The notes below the pieces were generated by a model. The model was not told the DNA's origin. It did no database searches and worked only from the letters and a program-made list of their open reading frames with translations. A stretch of 64,000 bases of DNA from Hyphomonas sp. (GTDB taxonomy: Bacteria; Pseudomonadota; Alphaproteobacteria; Caulobacterales; Hyphomonadaceae): the NCBI GenBank assembly GCA_017792365.1, contig CP051229.1:248001-312000 (forward strand), written 5' to 3'. Positions within the stretch are counted from its first letter, which is position 1; the number at the start of each line of letters is the position of its first letter. The position numbers were made by a program, and so were the translations under genes. This document shows, piece after piece, positions 26,523 through 35,298 of this stretch.

Positions 26523-27791
26523 TCAGACCTTCACCGCCAGGCCATCGGAGAGCGAGGTGCGGTAGGCGCGCCATGCCGGGAACGCGGCGAGCAGGGCGGC
26601 GGTGACCGTGATCCCCCCAACAACGATCAGGTCGAACCCGTCGGGGTTGAGGCCGGAGAGCGAAATCCCGCCGATGGACCGCAGAATGGGTTCGCCAACC
26701 GCAAGCGCCGCGTACAACACGCCGAGTCCTGCCAGAGCGCCGAAGAATGCAATCAATGCAGCTTCGCTGACGAGCAGGAAGAACACGTCTCCCGGGCCGG
26801 CGCCGACCGCGCGCAGAACCGCCATCTCGCGCCGTCGCTCGTTGAGCGTCGACATAATCGACACGAGGATCACCACAAGCCCGACCGCCGCCACGCAAAG
26901 CGAGATGGCAAGCAGGATGCGCTCGACCACGCCGACCACCTGCCAGAGTTGGGTCAGCGCCAGCGCCGGTATGGCGGCCAGCAACGGTTCCTGCGCATAG
27001 TTGTTGATGTCGCGCTGCAGCCGCAGAACGCCGGCGCGGGATTTCAGTCCCACGATCATCGCTGTGATCGACTCGGGTTCAAGACTCAACTGACGAACGC
27101 GCTCTGGCGTCGCCATCCGCGCCAAGGGCGTCTGCACGCCGCTCTGCCAGCCGACATGGATCGCCTCGATCGCGGCGAGACTGACATGGACGGACTGATC
27201 GACGGGCGTGCCGGTCGGGGCGAGTATGCCCGCAACCCGGAACGGCTTGTCGTCATGCTCGGTAAAGCTGACTTCGCCGAGCCCATGCGAGACGACGATG
27301 CTGTCGTCGATCCCGTACTCCAGCCTTCGCGCCACTTCAGAACCGAGCACGACGTCGAAGATGTCCTCGAACCAGACGCCCTCGGCCACTTCAAGATGCT
27401 GGTCGCGGCCATACTGGTAGTGCTCAAGGTAGCTATCGTTCGTGCCGACAACACGATAGCCGCGATGGCTGTCGCCGAGCGAGATCGGTATCGTCCAGGC
27501 GATCTCCTCACGCGACGACAGATCGTTGAACGTTTCCCACGTAATGTTGTTCGTCGCATCGCCGATATGGAAGATCGAATACAGGATCAGGTTCACCTGG
27601 CTCGACCGGGCGCCAACGATGAGGTCGGCGCCGGAAATCGTGTTCTCGAAGCTGGCGCGCGCGCTCTCGCGAATGCGCTCGACGCCGACGATCAGGAACA
27701 CGCTCAGAGCGATGGCGAACACCGTCAACGCCGCCGCAACCCAACGGTTCAGCAGGCTTCGCATGGCAAGCTTCAATACGGCTGGTTTCAT
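26523..27791 (-). CDS. FtsX/MacB-type ABC transporter permease of the zinc-type operon
   Basis: A 422-residue permease with an N-terminal helix (AAALTVFAIALSVFLIVGV), a large periplasmic MacB-like domain (ADLIVGARSSQVNLILYSIF near 56; a block typical of the permease class found next to DUF3299 genes), and three C-terminal helices with the FtsX motif RRREMAVLRAVGAGPGDVF. The ATG at 27791 overlaps the ATPase stop by four bases; an upstream extension inside the ATPase gene is rejected. With the ATPase it probably moves or releases something at the inner membrane rather than acting as a classical importer; its place beside ZrgA and under a Zur-like box points to zinc. Confidence 0.85.
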   Translation of the reverse strand: MKPAVLKLAMRSLLNRWVAAALTVFAIALSVFLIVGVERIRESARASFENTISGADLIVGARSSQVNLILYSIFHIGDATNNITWETFNDLSSREEIAWTIPISLGDSHRGYRVVGTNDSYLEHYQYGRDQHLEVAEGVWFEDIFDVVLGSEVARRLEYGIDDSIVVSHGLGEVSFTEHDDKPFRVAGILAPTGTPVDQSVHVSLAAIEAIHVGWQSGVQTPLARMATPERVRQLSLEPESITAMIVGLKSRAGVLRLQRDINNYAQEPLLAAIPALALTQLWQVVGVVERILLAISLCVAAVGLVVILVSIMSTLNERRREMAVLRAVGAGPGDVFFLLVSEAALIAFFGALAGLGVLYAALAVGEPILRSIGGISLSGLNPDGFDLIVVGGITVTAALLAAFPAWRAYRTSLSDGLAVKV

Positions 27792-28548
27792 GCGCTGAGC
27801 CGCTCCGCGCCAGCCCGCGCGCGATTGATCTCGGACAGGTCCACGACCCGATCGAACACGCCCGACAACCGGGTGTCGTGGCTCACGAAGATCAGCGTGG
27901 AGCCGCGTCGCGCGCATTCCTCCAGCAACAGGTTCACGAATCCACTCTGGGCCTCCTGATCGAGCGCTGAAGTCGGCTCGTCAGCTAGAATGAGATCCGG
28001 GCTGCCGATCAGCGCGCGCGCTGCGGCAACGCGCTGCTGTTGCCCAACGCTCAACGCGGTCGGTTGGCGCGCGTGGATCGCTTCATCTCCAAGGCCGAGA
28101 CTCGCCAGCAATCGCTCGGCTTCCTGTCGCTCGGGATTGCCGGTCGCACGCACGGCGCGCTCCGAGCGGCGGAGAACGTCAGCGGCAGGAGGACATTGTC
28201 GAGAACGCTGAGGTAGGGGACCAGATTGAACATCTGGAAGATCACCCCGATCTGCTCGGCCCGAAGCGCATCACGGCGCGACGTGGAGAGCCGCCCCAGA
28301 TCCTTCCCCAGCACCAGGCACGAGCCGGGCGAGGCGCCAATGACGCCGGAGATCAGGCTGAGCAGCGTGCTTTTCCCGCTGCCGCTCGGCCCCTTCAGGA
28401 ACAACCGCTCGCCGCGCGCGACCTCGAACCGCTCGATGTTCAGTACCGGGGTCGAACGCGTCCAGCTGAACTCAAGATCGCGGAGGCTGACCGCCGGTCC
28501 GGCATCGGAGCCCAGGGCCGATCCATCTGCGCTAGGTGAAGACTGCAT
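27788..28548 (-). CDS. ABC transporter ATP-binding protein of the zinc-type operon, one-base frameshift near 28147-28162
   Basis: The first frame carries Walker A (GPSGSGKSTLLSLISG, about 53-68) and Q-loop IGVIFQMFNLVPYLSVLDNV; after LPLTFSAARSA the sequence continues in a second frame with ERQEAERLLASLGLGDEAI, signature LSVGQQQRVAAARAL, Walker B LILADEPTSALD and switch VSHD, ending at 27788. One restored base gives ~253 residues, a full LolD/MacB-type ATPase. Both halves are conserved, so a sequencing deletion is likely. It is the first gene after the Zur-like box (28629-28645) and overlaps the permease by four bases. Confidence 0.85.
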
Positions 28549-28628
28549 CGAAGCTCTCTAGGTCTGGCAAGCTCCACCCTTCATGGTGTCCGCACCAGCG
28601 TCGCGCAACATGCACGCTCCGGACACAA

Positions 28629-28645
28629 GTGTTATATTGTAACAC
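28629..28645. promoter_or_regulatory. Zur-box-like palindrome in front of the zinc-type operon
   Basis: GTGTTATATTGTAACAC contains TGTTA-TATTG-TAACA, an inverted repeat matching the Zur consensus TGTTATA-N-TATAACA closely. It is centred about 90 bp upstream of the ATPase start, where a promoter is expected. Zur with zinc would repress the operon. Confidence 0.7.
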
Positions 28646-28698
28646 AAGAGCTGTCCAGCCTCCCGGCCTGCCCGGAAGTCAGAGCTTCAGATTGTCAG

Positions 28699-29049
28699 CT
28701 ATTCGTGCCGGTGCCCGCCACGACGGCCGCAAGAGAGCTGGCTGGCGCCATCGGCCCAGGTGATCTGGACGCCCGGGTTCCACGTCAGCTTGTGCGGGCC
28801 GTCACTCCACACGATTTGCGGCGTCACGCCATCCCATGGCTGCAGCGGCAGGACATGGCGATCCTTGCCAGCCCACACCGCAGCGATCGGCGCTTGACCC
28901 TGACTGCCAAACCGCATCGCGAGAGACGTGCCGTCCTCACAGAAGAACTGGTTGCCCAGACGAGTTTCGGCAGGCGTGTCCAGGTCCTGGGCTCTCGCCG
29001 CCGGCAGCGACGCGACCATCAACCCGACCAGTGCAAATGCGAGTTTCAT
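28699..29049 (-). CDS. small exported protein resembling MliC-type lysozyme inhibitors
   Basis: A 116-residue product with signal peptide (LAFALVGLMVASLPAARAQ) and a compact beta-rich domain with two Cys (FFCEDGTSLAMRF near 37 and SQLSCGR near the end), the spacing seen in MliC/PliC lysozyme-inhibitor domains. The start MKLAF is supported by AGGAGA eight bases upstream. The MliC link rests on pattern similarity only. Its C-terminus is Arg/His-rich (GRRGGHRHE). It lies between the PQQ operon and the zinc operon. Confidence 0.6.
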   Translation of the reverse strand: MKLAFALVGLMVASLPAARAQDLDTPAETRLGNQFFCEDGTSLAMRFGSQGQAPIAAVWAGKDRHVLPLQPWDGVTPQIVWSDGPHKLTWNPGVQITWADGASQLSCGRRGGHRHE

Positions 29050-29082
29050 CTGTTGATCTCCTGACAAGTACAGCAGGGAACG

Positions 29083-29205
29083 TCAGCCCAGAGATGACGT
29101 CAAGGTCAACAGGAACGCCAACGATATCAGAACCATCGAAATGACGACGAGTTGATTGGCGGCGTCGGAGCGCGACCCGAACGCGCTACCGATTCGCTCG
29201 CTCAA
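29083..29205 (-). CDS. possible 40-residue single-helix membrane peptide
   Basis: Directly after the quinohaemoprotein gene an open frame from a TTG at 29205 encodes a polar N-terminus (SERIGSAFGSRSDAANQ) and a hydrophobic helix (LVVISMVLISLAFLLTL), ending TGA at 29083. No convincing ribosome binding site is seen. Composition suggests a real micro-protein, but chance cannot be excluded. Confidence 0.3.
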   Translation of the reverse strand: MSERIGSAFGSRSDAANQLVVISMVLISLAFLLTLTSSLG

Positions 29206-29217
29206 AAAGCGACCGCG

Positions 29218-31149
29218 TCACTCGCTGTGGCGGAACGCGAACAACAGGTTGCCGCCCTTCTGCCCGAACTTGTCATAGCCCGACGTCGCATAGACGTAGC
29301 GACCGGAAACAACCGGTCCGCTTGAGTCGATCCCGCCGCCTTCGCCCTCAAGCCCATTCACGCCTTCGAACGTCTGGTTGGTGTTGAACGACCACAGCAC
29401 GTCGCCCGTCTCGGCGGAGAACGCCCGCAACATGCCATCCAGCGATCCGCCCAGGATGACGCCCGGCGCGTAGGTCGCCGCCGCCGACACGCCCGGCGAG
29501 CAGCGCCAGCGGACATCGCCGCACTCGTTCGGCAGCACCGTCGACCACACCGGCTCGCCCGTGTCGATCTCCAACGCGTGCACCCCGGATTGCGGAGGAA
29601 GGTGGGCGTCCCGCGGATAGACGGAGAGGTCGGAGATCGGCACGAACAGCGTCTCGCCGTCCGTCGTCATGCCCCAGTGCACGCCGCCCATGATGCCGCC
29701 GCGACCCGGCTTCGCCTGCCACACAAGCTTGCCGCCATCGTCGGGATCGAGCGCGTACACGTCTCCCGATTTCTGACCGGCCAGCAGAAGGCTGCCGCCG
29801 TCTGCAAGATCGACCAGCACAGGCGGCGCGCCGAAATCATAGTCCGGACCAGTATCCACCGGGCAGTTCGGCCCCGACGGGCAGGCCGCATTCCACACAT
29901 CGTCCGCAGTCGCCTGATACGACCAGACAATGCGACCGGTATCGAGATCCATGGCCAGTATGGCGTCGCTCATCGCGGTCGCCGGGTGGGAGTAGTTCTC
30001 ACCGGTTCCGACATACAGCAGCCCGCGATCGGTATCGATCGTCGGCGTCGACCACACCGGCGCGCCCGCCGGTCCGTGAAGGGTCGCGCCAGCGCTGTTC
30101 GTACCCCTCGGGCTCGGCGCCTCGGTGATCGTCATCGTCTTCCAGATTTGTTCGCCCGTCGCCGCATCGAGCGCCAGAACCGAGCCCCGGAACGTGCAGC
30201 ATTCATAGGCGCCGTTCATCGCGGCGATCACTTCCTGGGAGGAGACAGGCACATAAAGCCGCCCGTCCACATAGCGCATGGCGCCGGTAATCGTGGTCTG
30301 TGGATGCTCGTCCGCGCGGATCGTCCAGATGCGCTCACGGGTCGCCAGATCCAGCGCGTGCACGTTCCCGGAGAGGTCGCCGAAGAACAACCGATCCGCA
30401 TCACCGTTCGCGTCTGACCCGATGATCAGCGGCGAACGGATTTCCGACTCCGTCTGGACCGTCCACAACGTGCAACCGGTCTCCGCATCCAGAGCGAAAA
30501 TGCGGCCCGTCTGGTGAGCTGTGAACAAAACCCCATCAGACAGCGTCGGCTGCACCCGCGCGCGCGTCGCCTGCGGGAACGCGAACACCCACGCCAGCTC
30601 AAGGCTTGCCGCGTTGTCCGCGTTGAGGCTTGTCTGCTCTTCGTCGACCGCGCGCCAGTTTCGCGCGCCCATGCCCCAGTCGCTGATGTCCACTTGCCCC
30701 GGCGTGTATGCGCGAGAATCCGCGCACAGCCCGATCTGCTCAAACTCCCCGGACTGGGTCTGGGAGATATAGAGCGAGACCGCCTCTTTCTCCGCCAGCG
30801 ACAGGCTGAGCGCCTGCGACGCCATCACGCCCGTCGTCAGCGAAGACATGATCTGGTCGCTGCTGAGCTTGACGAGGGATTCATAAAGCGGCGCCTGCAG
30901 CGCGCCGCCATCATGGCAGCTGGCGCAGGCGCGCTGGTAGACGGCCTCGCCAAGCGAGGCGTGTGCAGGCGCGGCGGGCGCCGCCGCAGCCGTCTGCTGC
31001 TCCACCGCGGGCTCCACCGCCGACATGTCTTTGTCTTGCTGCGCGCACGCAGAAGCAGCGAGGCCGATGGCGATAATCGCGGACATTGAAACCAGCCGGC
31101 TGGCGCGAGGCGTTCCGGCGGCGGTACGAAGCGGCAGATGCATTGTCAT
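29218..31149 (-). CDS. PQQ-dependent quinohaemoprotein dehydrogenase (polyvinyl-alcohol-dehydrogenase type)
   Basis: The 643-residue periplasmic product has a lipoprotein-like N-terminus (IGLAASACAQ), a cytochrome c domain (CASCH near residue 74) and an eight-bladed PQQ propeller with repeated W motifs (VFAFDAET/LALDAATGEQIW style blades), a vicinal Cys pair in YECCTFRG as in quinoprotein dehydrogenases, and GAPVWSTPTIDTDRGLLYVG. Haem domain first, then propeller, is the arrangement of polyvinyl alcohol dehydrogenase. It would oxidise an alcohol and pass electrons to a c-type cytochrome. The SDR gene lies 26 bases upstream in the same direction. The actual substrate is unknown. Confidence 0.87.
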   Translation of the reverse strand: MTMHLPLRTAAGTPRASRLVSMSAIIAIGLAASACAQQDKDMSAVEPAVEQQTAAAAPAAPAHASLGEAVYQRACASCHDGGALQAPLYESLVKLSSDQIMSSLTTGVMASQALSLSLAEKEAVSLYISQTQSGEFEQIGLCADSRAYTPGQVDISDWGMGARNWRAVDEEQTSLNADNAASLELAWVFAFPQATRARVQPTLSDGVLFTAHQTGRIFALDAETGCTLWTVQTESEIRSPLIIGSDANGDADRLFFGDLSGNVHALDLATRERIWTIRADEHPQTTITGAMRYVDGRLYVPVSSQEVIAAMNGAYECCTFRGSVLALDAATGEQIWKTMTITEAPSPRGTNSAGATLHGPAGAPVWSTPTIDTDRGLLYVGTGENYSHPATAMSDAILAMDLDTGRIVWSYQATADDVWNAACPSGPNCPVDTGPDYDFGAPPVLVDLADGGSLLLAGQKSGDVYALDPDDGGKLVWQAKPGRGGIMGGVHWGMTTDGETLFVPISDLSVYPRDAHLPPQSGVHALEIDTGEPVWSTVLPNECGDVRWRCSPGVSAAATYAPGVILGGSLDGMLRAFSAETGDVLWSFNTNQTFEGVNGLEGEGGGIDSSGPVVSGRYVYATSGYDKFGQKGGNLLFAFRHSE

Positions 31150-31175
31150 GTCCCCTGAAGGTGCCGGGTCGGCGC

Positions 31176-31940
31176 CTAGTGATTGACCGTCTTCACCATC
31201 GCGCCGTCAACTCTGAGGTTGGCGCCCGTGATGTAGCCAGCCTTCGGGCTGCAGAGGAACACCACCGCATCCGCGACCTCTTCCGGCGTGCCGTGACGGC
31301 CCAGCGCGCTCATCTGCGCCACCCGCTTGAACATGTCGGGCTGATGCTTGCCGATCTGGTCCCACACGCCGCCCGGAAAGAAGATCGGGCCAGGGGAGAC
31401 AGCATTGACGCGCACGCCCTTCGAACCGTGCGTGGAAGCAAGCTGCCCCATGTACGAGATCAGCGCCGCCTTCATCGTGCCGTAGGCGCTTTCGCCCGGA
31501 GGCAGGATCGTCAGCGTTGCGGCGATCGACGACAGGAAGAGCAGGTTGGCGTCCCGCCCTTCCGCAAGCTTGGACAGGGACAGCTCGGCGAAGCGAACAT
31601 GCTGCAGGAAGTCTGTATCAAACGCTTCGCGCCAACCTTCTTCGCCCTCCAGCGTCGGCCGGGTCGAGACGTTCGATATCGCGATATCGACGCCGCCAAG
31701 ATCGCGCACGGCGCTCGTGCCAGTCCGGAACGCATCCGCATCGCGAACGTCCAGCGCAGATCCGAACGCGCGCACGCCCTGCGCCTTCAGCGCCTCCACC
31801 GTCTCGATGACGCCGGCCTCGGTCCGCGCGCAGATGGCGACATCTGCGCCTTCCGCAGCCAGCCGATCAGCAATCGCCCTGCCGATCCCGCGCGTCCCGC
31901 CAGTGATGATGGCGCGCTTGCCCTTGAGTTCCAGATCCAT
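31176..31940 (-). CDS. short-chain dehydrogenase/reductase (SDR)
   Basis: A 254-residue classical SDR: cofactor motif TGGTRGIGRAIA near residue 14, AISNVS (NNAG equivalent) near 91, catalytic Ser in LFLSSIAA, and SAYGTMKAAL (YxxxK, with the Tyr-Lys pair). It ends with the usual GANLRVDGAMVKTVNH. It probably uses NAD(P)H to interconvert an alcohol and ketone or aldehyde. It is transcribed with the downstream quinohaemoprotein, so both may serve the same alcohol catabolic route. Confidence 0.88.
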   Translation of the reverse strand: MDLELKGKRAIITGGTRGIGRAIADRLAAEGADVAICARTEAGVIETVEALKAQGVRAFGSALDVRDADAFRTGTSAVRDLGGVDIAISNVSTRPTLEGEEGWREAFDTDFLQHVRFAELSLSKLAEGRDANLLFLSSIAATLTILPPGESAYGTMKAALISYMGQLASTHGSKGVRVNAVSPGPIFFPGGVWDQIGKHQPDMFKRVAQMSALGRHGTPEEVADAVVFLCSPKAGYITGANLRVDGAMVKTVNH

Positions 31941-32136
31941 GCTCGCCTTCCTCCATCATCGATCCAGCGCCCCGGTCACCGGAACGCGGGTTAGTCAGTG
32001 CTGCCTGGCGCCGTCACGCGCCCCGCGCCGTACCGGCGCTGCGCCGACCGCACCCCGGATCCTAGCGCATGACGTCTCTTCAAACATCTTTGTCCCCGAC
32101 ATCTCTCGGAATGAGACCGCAAAGTCGGTGACGCTA

Positions 32137-32165
32137 TTGACGTATTGTTCAATAATGCATCTATT
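32137..32165 (+). promoter_or_regulatory. candidate promoter with a palindromic operator
   Basis: TTGACG (32137-32142) and TCTATT (32160-32165) are spaced by 17 bp, and the spacer holds the palindrome TATTG-TT-CAATA (32143-32154), where a TetR-like repressor could bind. The stretch is AT-rich against a GC-rich background and lies about 85 bp upstream of the VOC lipoprotein start. Confidence 0.4.
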
Positions 32166-32247
32166 CGGACTGGCAAGACCGCTATTGCTGAGGGCGCAGG
32201 TCCGCGTCCCGCGAACAAGGCGGCGAGGCAACAGGGAGGCAGTGCCA

Positions 32248-33300
32248 ATGCGTTCCGTCACCAACCGGCCAATCGCGCTTCTTTACGGAGCCAGCGCATG
32301 TCTGATCGCGGCCTGCGCCGACCCGGCGCCACCGGACGAAGCCGTCGCTGAGCCTCAGCCCGCGGCAGCAGGCAAGGTCCACGGCATCAGCTACATCGGC
32401 ATTTCGGTCAGCGATCTCGACGAGGCGACAAAGTATTTCCAGTCCGGCGCGGCCATACCAGAGGTCCAGACGGCGCAGATCGACAACGCGCCCGCACTGG
32501 ACGAGGTCGCCGGAAAACCGGTCAGCGCCCGAACGCGCACGCTTCGCAGCGCAAGCGGCCAGATCCGCCTGATGGAGTTCAGCGACCCGGACCCGCGCGC
32601 GCTCGAAGCAGGCCCGGTGCCTGTGCAGGGGCCCGGCATCACCCACGTCTGCTTCCAGGCGCCCGACAGCCGGCCGATCTTCCCCAACTTCATGGAGGCG
32701 GGCGCGACGACAATGTCGCGCACAGGCGACCTCGTCCAGCTACGCCCCGACGTGCCGGTCCGCTATGGCTACGTCCGCGATGGCGATGGAACCATGATCG
32801 AGATCGAACAGATCATGATGGACGACCTCGAGTTCGATCATCGCATGCGCCACGTCGCAATCGCTGCCGTCGACCTCGACCGAACGGTTGAGTTCTACAC
32901 CGCGTTGCTGGGCAAGGAGCCTCGCGAGCGCCGCTATGATCTCGTGAACGTGACCCTCGATCAGACGGTCGGCATTGATGGCATGAAGCTCGACGTCGCC
33001 TGGTTCCAGGCTGGCAACCTCGAACTAGAATTGTGGGAGTACTACAATCCGGTTCCCGTTCCCGCCGACGAGCCGCGCCCGCTGGAGGCCTATGGCCACA
33101 ACATGATTGTCTTCGACGTGTCGAACGTGGAAGCCGTGCTGACGACACTGGAGGAGGCGGGCGGCGAGCGGGCGGCGGCCCCGGCCCCGATGGACGACGG
33201 CGTGATCGCTTTCGGGCGTGATCCCGATGGCAACCTGCTGGGCTTCTTCGAGCCGGACTCTCCAGCTTCCGTCTTTGACACCGAAGGACTCGTCTACTGA
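32248..33300 (+). CDS. lipoprotein with two VOC (glyoxalase/dioxygenase-like) domains
   Basis: The 350-residue product starts with a lipoprotein signal (ACLIAACADPAPP; lipobox Cys at about residue 22). A first VOC domain (HGISYIGISVSDLDEATKYF) and a second (MRHVAIAAVDLDRTVEFYTAL) each show the beta-alpha-beta-beta-beta pattern; metal-ligand-type His/Glu occur in ITHVCF, MIEIEQIM and LELELWEYY. A frame extending further upstream lies over the divergent SDR gene and is not coding. The start ATG follows AGGGAGGC. VOC domains are rarely exported; the enzymatic activity is unknown. Confidence 0.8.
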   Translation: MRSVTNRPIALLYGASACLIAACADPAPPDEAVAEPQPAAAGKVHGISYIGISVSDLDEATKYFQSGAAIPEVQTAQIDNAPALDEVAGKPVSARTRTLRSASGQIRLMEFSDPDPRALEAGPVPVQGPGITHVCFQAPDSRPIFPNFMEAGATTMSRTGDLVQLRPDVPVRYGYVRDGDGTMIEIEQIMMDDLEFDHRMRHVAIAAVDLDRTVEFYTALLGKEPRERRYDLVNVTLDQTVGIDGMKLDVAWFQAGNLELELWEYYNPVPVPADEPRPLEAYGHNMIVFDVSNVEAVLTTLEEAGGERAAAPAPMDDGVIAFGRDPDGNLLGFFEPDSPASVFDTEGLVY

Positions 33301-33505
33301 TCGGTTGACACGGCCGCCTTGCTCAGCCGTCCAGCACGACGGTCGCTTCGAACGACGCCGGAGCGGAATGATCCGCCAGCCGGCCGCCAGGTGAAGTCGT
33401 AATCGTTGAGGGAGAGACGGCGCCCGCTATCTCTCCCTTTCGTTTCCTCCGCGAGCGATCAGGCGCCGATTACGACGGCCAGATGCGCTCGTGCAGGCGC
33501 ATTGC

Positions 33506-33859
33506 TCAGGAATAGCTCCGGATGCGCGCAACGCAGTTCGCCTTCGTGATGGTGAACTCGAACATGTGCGCGAAGCGCCGCGTCTTCCCGTTCGCCTGGA
33601 CGACAACGCCGCTCAAGGCGCCCACTTTCCCGTGAGAAATCGCGCGCTCGATCATGATCGCCTCAGGGTTCTTGCGCAGCTTGAGCGCATCAAGGAAAGC
33701 GTCCGCCCCCACAATCGGCACCTTCGATACTCCCTCCCATTCGACGGATTCGCTGATCGCCCCTTGCGTCATCTCGCCGGTCTCGATCGCAACCGTGAAA
33801 TCCTGGACAAAGCGGTTCTTTGGAGAGTTGCCGCAATCTCGACTGCCCTCGATCTTCAT
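33506..33859 (-). CDS. NTF2-like / SnoaL-like small protein
   Basis: A 117-residue soluble protein with the cone-fold pattern: N-terminal helix (KNRFVQDFTVAIETGE), ISESVEWEGVSKVPIVGADAF splits near 40-60, and closing strands VGALSGVVVQANGKTRRFAHMF and ANCVARIRSYS. The start is supported by AAGGGGAG upstream. Such proteins may be enzymes, binders or scaffolds; no catalytic residues can be assigned. It stands alone between a VOC lipoprotein and the bicarbonate transporter region. Confidence 0.6.
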   Translation of the reverse strand: MKIEGSRDCGNSPKNRFVQDFTVAIETGEMTQGAISESVEWEGVSKVPIVGADAFLDALKLRKNPEAIMIERAISHGKVGALSGVVVQANGKTRRFAHMFEFTITKANCVARIRSYS

Positions 33860-34029
33860 GCGCTGAACTCCCCTTATGCGCTGCGCGCCGCGATCAGCTT
33901 CTCCCCGCTACACGCGCGCGCCAGTTACGACCGCGTAACACAAACGCCGCAGCTGTCCCGACCGACAGGGAGCCCCGCGGTTCAGGCTAAACGTGCGAAT
34001 CATGGAGAAACCAATATCGAACTGCAGAG
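33860..34029. other. intergenic stretch upstream of the HAD remnant
   Basis: No gene or convincing regulatory element is visible; it is the promoter side of the leftward NTF2-like gene. Confidence 0.4.
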
Positions 34030-34251
34030 AACTGCATTGAACGCATCCTGGTGCAGGATGGCCTGAAGGCCGCCAAGCCATCGCGCGCCGCCTTTGCCCC
34101 GATCGTGCAGGCGGCAAGCAAGGCGCTGACCGTTTTCCTTGATGACAACATCCGCAACGTCATGGCGGCGCGACAATTGGGGTTGCGCGCAATTCTCGCC
34201 ACGTCATCACTTGACGGGTCGCAACTTGCAGATAGCTGCGCGGCGGAGTGA
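34030..34251 (+). pseudogene. C-terminal remnant of a HAD-superfamily phosphatase (5'-nucleotidase-like)
   Basis: An open frame gives CIERILVQDGLKAAKPS, then TVFLDDNIRNVMAARQLG and a short tail. The first block resembles HAD motif III (x-x-KP) and the second HAD motif IV (FxDD-x-x-x-N-x-x-x-A-x-x-x-G), in the right order and spacing. Motifs I and II are absent: the preceding sequence has no start and no other frame supplies them. It looks like the tail of a lost gene; a short protein from GTG 34051 is conceivable but would lack the nucleophile. Confidence 0.5.
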
Positions 34252-34306
34252 TACATAACTTGGGTCCAACAACGGCGGGCGTCGCAATGGCGGCAGGGGC
34301 ATAAGC

Positions 34307-35289
34307 ATGAATATTGATCTGGCGATGGCGACACTTCTGTCGCCGATCGTGCTGTTCTTCCTGCTGGGTCTTGGCGCTGCGCTCCTGCGCTCGCAGATGT
34401 CCGTTCCAGAGGCCTTCGCCAAGGGCCTCGCAATCTACCTGATGATGGCCATCGGGCTGAAGGGCGGGGCCGAAATGGCCAAGAGCCCCCTCACGCTCGA
34501 GATCGGGCTCGCCTTCGCCGCAGCCGCCTTCCTGTCCTTCGCCTTGCCGCTGCTGGCGTTCGCCCTGTTGCGCGTCACCAGCAAGATGGGACGCATCGAC
34601 GCCGCCGCCACTGCCGCACACTACGGCTCGATCTCGATCGTAACGTTCGTCGCCGCCACCCAGGCGGTTCAGCTCTCCGGTCTCGAAAGCGGCGGCTACC
34701 TCGTCGCCGTCGCCGCGGTAATGGAAACGCCGGCGATCATTACCGCGCTCCTGCTCGCCCAGCGCGGTCGCGGTGCGGGCCAACCCGTCGCCGGGTCCGA
34801 GCGCGGTGAACTGATGCGCGAAGTGCTGCTGAACGCATCCGTCGTCGTGCTGATCGGCGCCCTGATCATCGGATGGGTCACCGGGGAGGAGGGCATGGAG
34901 CTGGTCGCGCCCTTTTTCGTGGAGCCCTTCCAGGGCGTTCTCTGCCTTTCCTGCTCGACATGGGCCTGTCGGCGGGCAGGGGACTGCGGCAGGGCTGGCG
35001 CCAGCTCGATGGCGGCGCGCTCGGCTTCGGCCTCTACATGCCGCTGATCTCGGCGGCGCTCGCCAGCATCATGTGCCTTGCGATCGGCCTCTCGCCCGGC
35101 GATTCCGCGCTGCTGATCACGCTGGCGGCTTCGTCGTCCTACATCGCGGTGCCGGCGGCGATGCGCCTTGCGTTGCCGCAAGCCCAGCCATCCATCTACC
35201 TTACCCTGTCATTGGGCGTTACGTTCCCGTTCAATCTCACGCTCGGTCTGCCGATCTATCTCTATCTCGGCCAGCTCGTGGGCGGTTAG
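34307..35289 (+). CDS. sbtA: SbtA-type sodium-dependent bicarbonate transporter, one-base frameshift near 34937-34943
   Basis: A ~327-residue membrane protein after repair. First frame: LSPIVLFFLLGLGAALLRSQ, AKGLAIYLMMAIGLKGG and AHYGSISIVTFVAATQ, all typical of SbtA. At FFVEPFQGV the frame breaks and continues as LPFLLDMGLSAGRGL, LYMPLISAALASIMCLAIG, AASSSYIAVPAAMRLALP and GVTFPFNLTLGLPIYL to TAG at 35289. One missing base explains it. SbtA imports HCO3- with Na+ and is regulated by the PII-like SbtB; here sbtB follows after nine bases. In a heterotroph it may feed anaplerotic carboxylation. Confidence 0.88.
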
Positions 35290-35298
35290 GAGTGCGAG

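Noticed and set aside
31546-32247. A long N-terminal extension of the VOC lipoprotein
   Set aside because: It lies antisense to the SDR gene and would bury the lipoprotein signal; the ATG at 32248 has a proper ribosome binding site.
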